Assembly: GCA_964643045.1 (NCBI GenBank)
Contig: CAZXSC010000126.1
Coordinates: 1-8,103, forward strand
Length of the DNA stretch: 8,103 nucleotides
Direction of reading: 5' to 3'
DNA from: TMED23 sp964643045
GTDB taxonomy: Bacteria; Pseudomonadota; Alphaproteobacteria; Rhodospirillales; UBA2165
Shown here: one piece after another, positions 6,115-8,103 of the stretch
Numbering within the stretch: position 1 is the stretch's first letter
Layout of the letters: each line of letters starts with the position of its first letter
Program-made: the position numbers and the translations under genes
The notes under the pieces: generated by a model
The model's input: the letters and a program-made list of their open reading frames with translations, nothing else
Database searches by the model: none
Told to the model about the DNA's origin: nothing

Positions 6115-7134
6115 GTGGCTGCTGGTGACATATCAGAACCACTATTACAGGTTAATAATCTTTATACCCAATTTGACACCCCGAGAGGTCTCGCACGGGC
6201 TGTAGATGGAGTATCCTTTTCTTTGGAAAGAGGAAAAACGTTAGGGATAGTTGGAGAGTCAGGTTCCGGTAAAAGTGTTCTATCACGAACGATTATTGAT
6301 ATACTCGCAAAAGATGGTTCAGTTCTCTACGATGGGGAAGTAATTTTTGAGGGTAGAGATCTTCGTGCATTGCCAGAAAGGGAGATGCGTGAAATCCGTG
6401 GGCGAGAAATCGCAATGATATTTCAGGATCCAATGTCTTCTCTAAACCCGGTAAAAAAAATAGGAAAGCAAATTACTGAGGTTTTGACCAAACGCATGGG
6501 AATGAGCTCACGTTCAGCCAAAGTTCGTGCTGCGGAATTAATTAACTCGGTGGGAATTCCTGATGCCGAACAACAACTTCGTCGCTACCCTATGCACTTA
6601 TCCGGTGGTATGCGTCAACGGGTTGCCATTGCTATTGCCATTGCATGTGAGCCAAAGTTGCTCATTGCCGATGAACCGACAACGGCATTGGATGTTACGA
6701 TCCAAGCGCAAATTCTTGATTTGCTCAAAGAACAGCAAACAAAACAGAACATGTCCGTAATACTAATTACACATAATCTTGGTATTGTTTCTGGTTATAC
6801 GGATGACGTAGCCGTAATGTATGCCGGCAAAATTGTTGAAAAGTGTGCAACAGATGAACTTATTTCTGACCCATTAATGCCATATACGGAAGCTCTTATG
6901 AATTCAGCCCCATCTCTTGCGGATGCTCCGCATACCAGATTGAAAGCGATATCCGGGCTTCCACCAAATTTACTTGATCTTCCAGGCGGATGTAGTTTTT
7001 ATTCACGCTGTTTATATCGTGAAGATAAGTGTGTTAACTCTGCCCCAGAGCTAACACCTCATAATAGTGCCGACCACGAGTTTGCTTGTTGGTATCCTCT
7101 GGATCAGTCTGAGTTTGAGGGAGCAGCCAAATAA
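6115..7134 (+). CDS. ABC transporter ATP-binding protein, DppD/OppD type
   Basis: The 339-residue cytoplasmic ATPase powers import through the two permeases, as a heterodimer with the next gene's product. It has Walker A GESGSGKS (47-54), Q-loop Gln104 (FQDPMSSLNP), signature LSGGMRQR (162-169), Walker B LLIADE (182-187) with catalytic Glu187, and switch His220 (ITHN). LSGGM in place of LSGGQ is common in DppD proteins. The C-terminal oligopeptide-transporter extension carries four cysteines, Cys293, Cys299, Cys306 and Cys325, in the pattern seen where DppD binds a [4Fe-4S] cluster. Translation starts at GTG. The stop TAA shares one base with the next ATG (TAATG), implying coupling. Its upstream gap with a possible terminator hints at separate transcription, but I see no clear promoter there. 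Confidence 0.95.
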   Translation: MAAGDISEPLLQVNNLYTQFDTPRGLARAVDGVSFSLERGKTLGIVGESGSGKSVLSRTIIDILAKDGSVLYDGEVIFEGRDLRALPEREMREIRGREIAMIFQDPMSSLNPVKKIGKQITEVLTKRMGMSSRSAKVRAAELINSVGIPDAEQQLRRYPMHLSGGMRQRVAIAIAIACEPKLLIADEPTTALDVTIQAQILDLLKEQQTKQNMSVILITHNLGIVSGYTDDVAVMYAGKIVEKCATDELISDPLMPYTEALMNSAPSLADAPHTRLKAISGLPPNLLDLPGGCSFYSRCLYREDKCVNSAPELTPHNSADHEFACWYPLDQSEFEGAAK

Positions 7135-8103
7135 TGCCTGATGGATCGAAAATCATTAATGAACCTCTTCTAGAAGTCAGTAGTGTTACTGTGGAATATA
7201 ACATGCAAGGCAAAAGATTTGCAGCAATATCAGAAATAGACCTGAGTATAGAGAAGGGCGAAACTCTGGGACTGGTCGGTGAATCAGGGTGTGGCAAGTC
7301 AACTATGGGCAAAGCAATTATTCAATTGCCAAGTCCAACTTCTGGCAGTGTAAAGTTTTCAGGTCAAGAACTTACTGATATGAGCCACGCCGAGATGCGT
7401 CCTATTCGCAAAAGTTTGCAGATTATTTTTCAAGATCCAATCTCTTCACTAAATCCCCGGCGTCGAGTGCGAAATATTGTCGCGGAGCCACTGGTTATCT
7501 CAGGTGTTAAAAATAAAGAAGAGATAGATCATAAAGTGCGTGAAGCTCTGAATACTGTAGGTATGGACCCGGATATTACCATGGATAGAAGGCCTCACCA
7601 GTTTTCCGGAGGACAGTGTCAAAGGATTTGCATAGCCCGTGCGTTAATTTTGCGGCCCGATTTAATTGTTTGTGATGAACCTGTTTCCGCATTGGATGTC
7701 TCAGTGCAGGCTCAAATCCTGAATTTGCTTGAAGACATGAAAGAACGTTATGGTTTAACTCTCCTTTTTATAAGCCATGATCTTGCGGTGGTAAAAAATA
7801 TAAGCGACCGGGTTGCTGTAATGTATCTCGGTAAAATTTGTGAACTTTCTGGTTCGGAACGCCTGTATAAATCTCCGGCGCATCCCTATACGGCTGGTTT
7901 AATTGCTACGATACCTGAGATAGGCAATAAAGGTGCTGAGAGTAAATTGGCGTTAAAAGGTGAAATTCCGTCCCCCCTTAATCCACCAAGCGGGTGCCGG
8001 TTTAGAAGTAGATGTCCGATCGCTCAGGACAAATGTTCTAAAATTGAACCTCAATTTGAGGAGATTGCACCGGGACATCAGGTGGCGTGTCATTTTCCAT
8101 TAG
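7134..8103 (+). CDS. ABC transporter ATP-binding protein, DppF/OppF type, 3' partial
   Basis: The frame is open from ATG 7134 to the right edge (323 visible residues). The TAG at 8101-8103 is out of frame: the last full codon is TTA 8100-8102. Since DppF proteins are about 320-340 long and the text has reached VACHFPL near the usual end, only a few residues are missing. It carries Walker A GESGCGKST (49-57), Gln100 (FQDPISSLNP), signature FSGGQCQR (157-164), Walker B LIVCDE (177-182) with Glu182, and His215 (ISHD). The C-terminal cysteines Cys288, Cys294, Cys301 and Cys319 have nearly the same spacing as in the partner ATPase. It overlaps the preceding stop by one base; AGGGAG at 7118-7123 may be its ribosome binding site. 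The two ATPases likely form the nucleotide-binding heterodimer. Confidence 0.95.
   Translation, partial: MPDGSKIINEPLLEVSSVTVEYNMQGKRFAAISEIDLSIEKGETLGLVGESGCGKSTMGKAIIQLPSPTSGSVKFSGQELTDMSHAEMRPIRKSLQIIFQDPISSLNPRRRVRNIVAEPLVISGVKNKEEIDHKVREALNTVGMDPDITMDRRPHQFSGGQCQRICIARALILRPDLIVCDEPVSALDVSVQAQILNLLEDMKERYGLTLLFISHDLAVVKNISDRVAVMYLGKICELSGSERLYKSPAHPYTAGLIATIPEIGNKGAESKLALKGEIPSPLNPPSGCRFRSRCPIAQDKCSKIEPQFEEIAPGHQVACHFPL

Noticed and set aside
7034..7312. Minus-strand 92-codon open frame across the D/F junction
   Set aside because: It overlaps two strongly supported ATPase genes, including the Walker A region of the second, and has no family features.
8101..8103. TAG as the stop of the last ATPase
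   Set aside because: The reading frame has codons at 8097-8099 and 8100-8102, so this TAG is out of frame and the gene runs off the window.

Overview
The window is a bacterial, probably proteobacterial, chromosome segment with every gene on the + strand. The sequence leans AT-rich by eye. The DppABCDF-type transporter and a LysR-type remnant fit Proteobacteria, and Alphaproteobacteria is my best guess. No rRNA or other taxonomic marker is present, so this placement is inference only. Both ends cut genes: the first lacks its N-terminus and the last lacks its final bases.

Region 1 (1-2093) holds two catabolic enzymes. The first is an acyl-CoA-dehydrogenase-fold protein of the flavin-dependent aromatic hydroxylase type (HsaA/HpaH-like). 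The second is a two-domain VOC protein that keeps nearly the full active site of a type I extradiol (catechol meta-cleaving) dioxygenase. This is the order of chemistry in HsaA-HsaC and similar pathways: a phenolic ring is hydroxylated to a catechol and then cleaved. The flavin reductase partner and the later hydrolase are not in the window.

Region 2 (2094-2309) is intergenic. It carries a 26-base near-exact copy of the 3' end of the first gene, so the dioxygenase gene lies between two direct repeats. This points to an old duplication or insertion.

Region 3 (2310-8103) encodes a complete or nearly complete DppABCDF-type ABC importer: a periplasmic solute-binding protein, two inner-membrane permeases and two ATPases. 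The order is A, B, C, a gap, D, F. A stem-loop separates A from B. The genes B/C overlap by 4 bases and D/F by 1. Between C and D lies a 282-base gap with a terminator-like hairpin and the C-terminal tail of a LysR-type regulator, apparently a dead gene fragment. The transporter operon therefore seems to have been built or rearranged by recombination. The substrate cannot be read from sequence. Its position next to aromatic-degradation enzymes makes a non-peptide substrate possible.

I see no CRISPR array, tRNA, rRNA, transposase or prophage gene. Nothing here amounts to a clearly new system. The most interesting points are the enzyme pair, the direct repeats and the regulator remnant splitting the operon.
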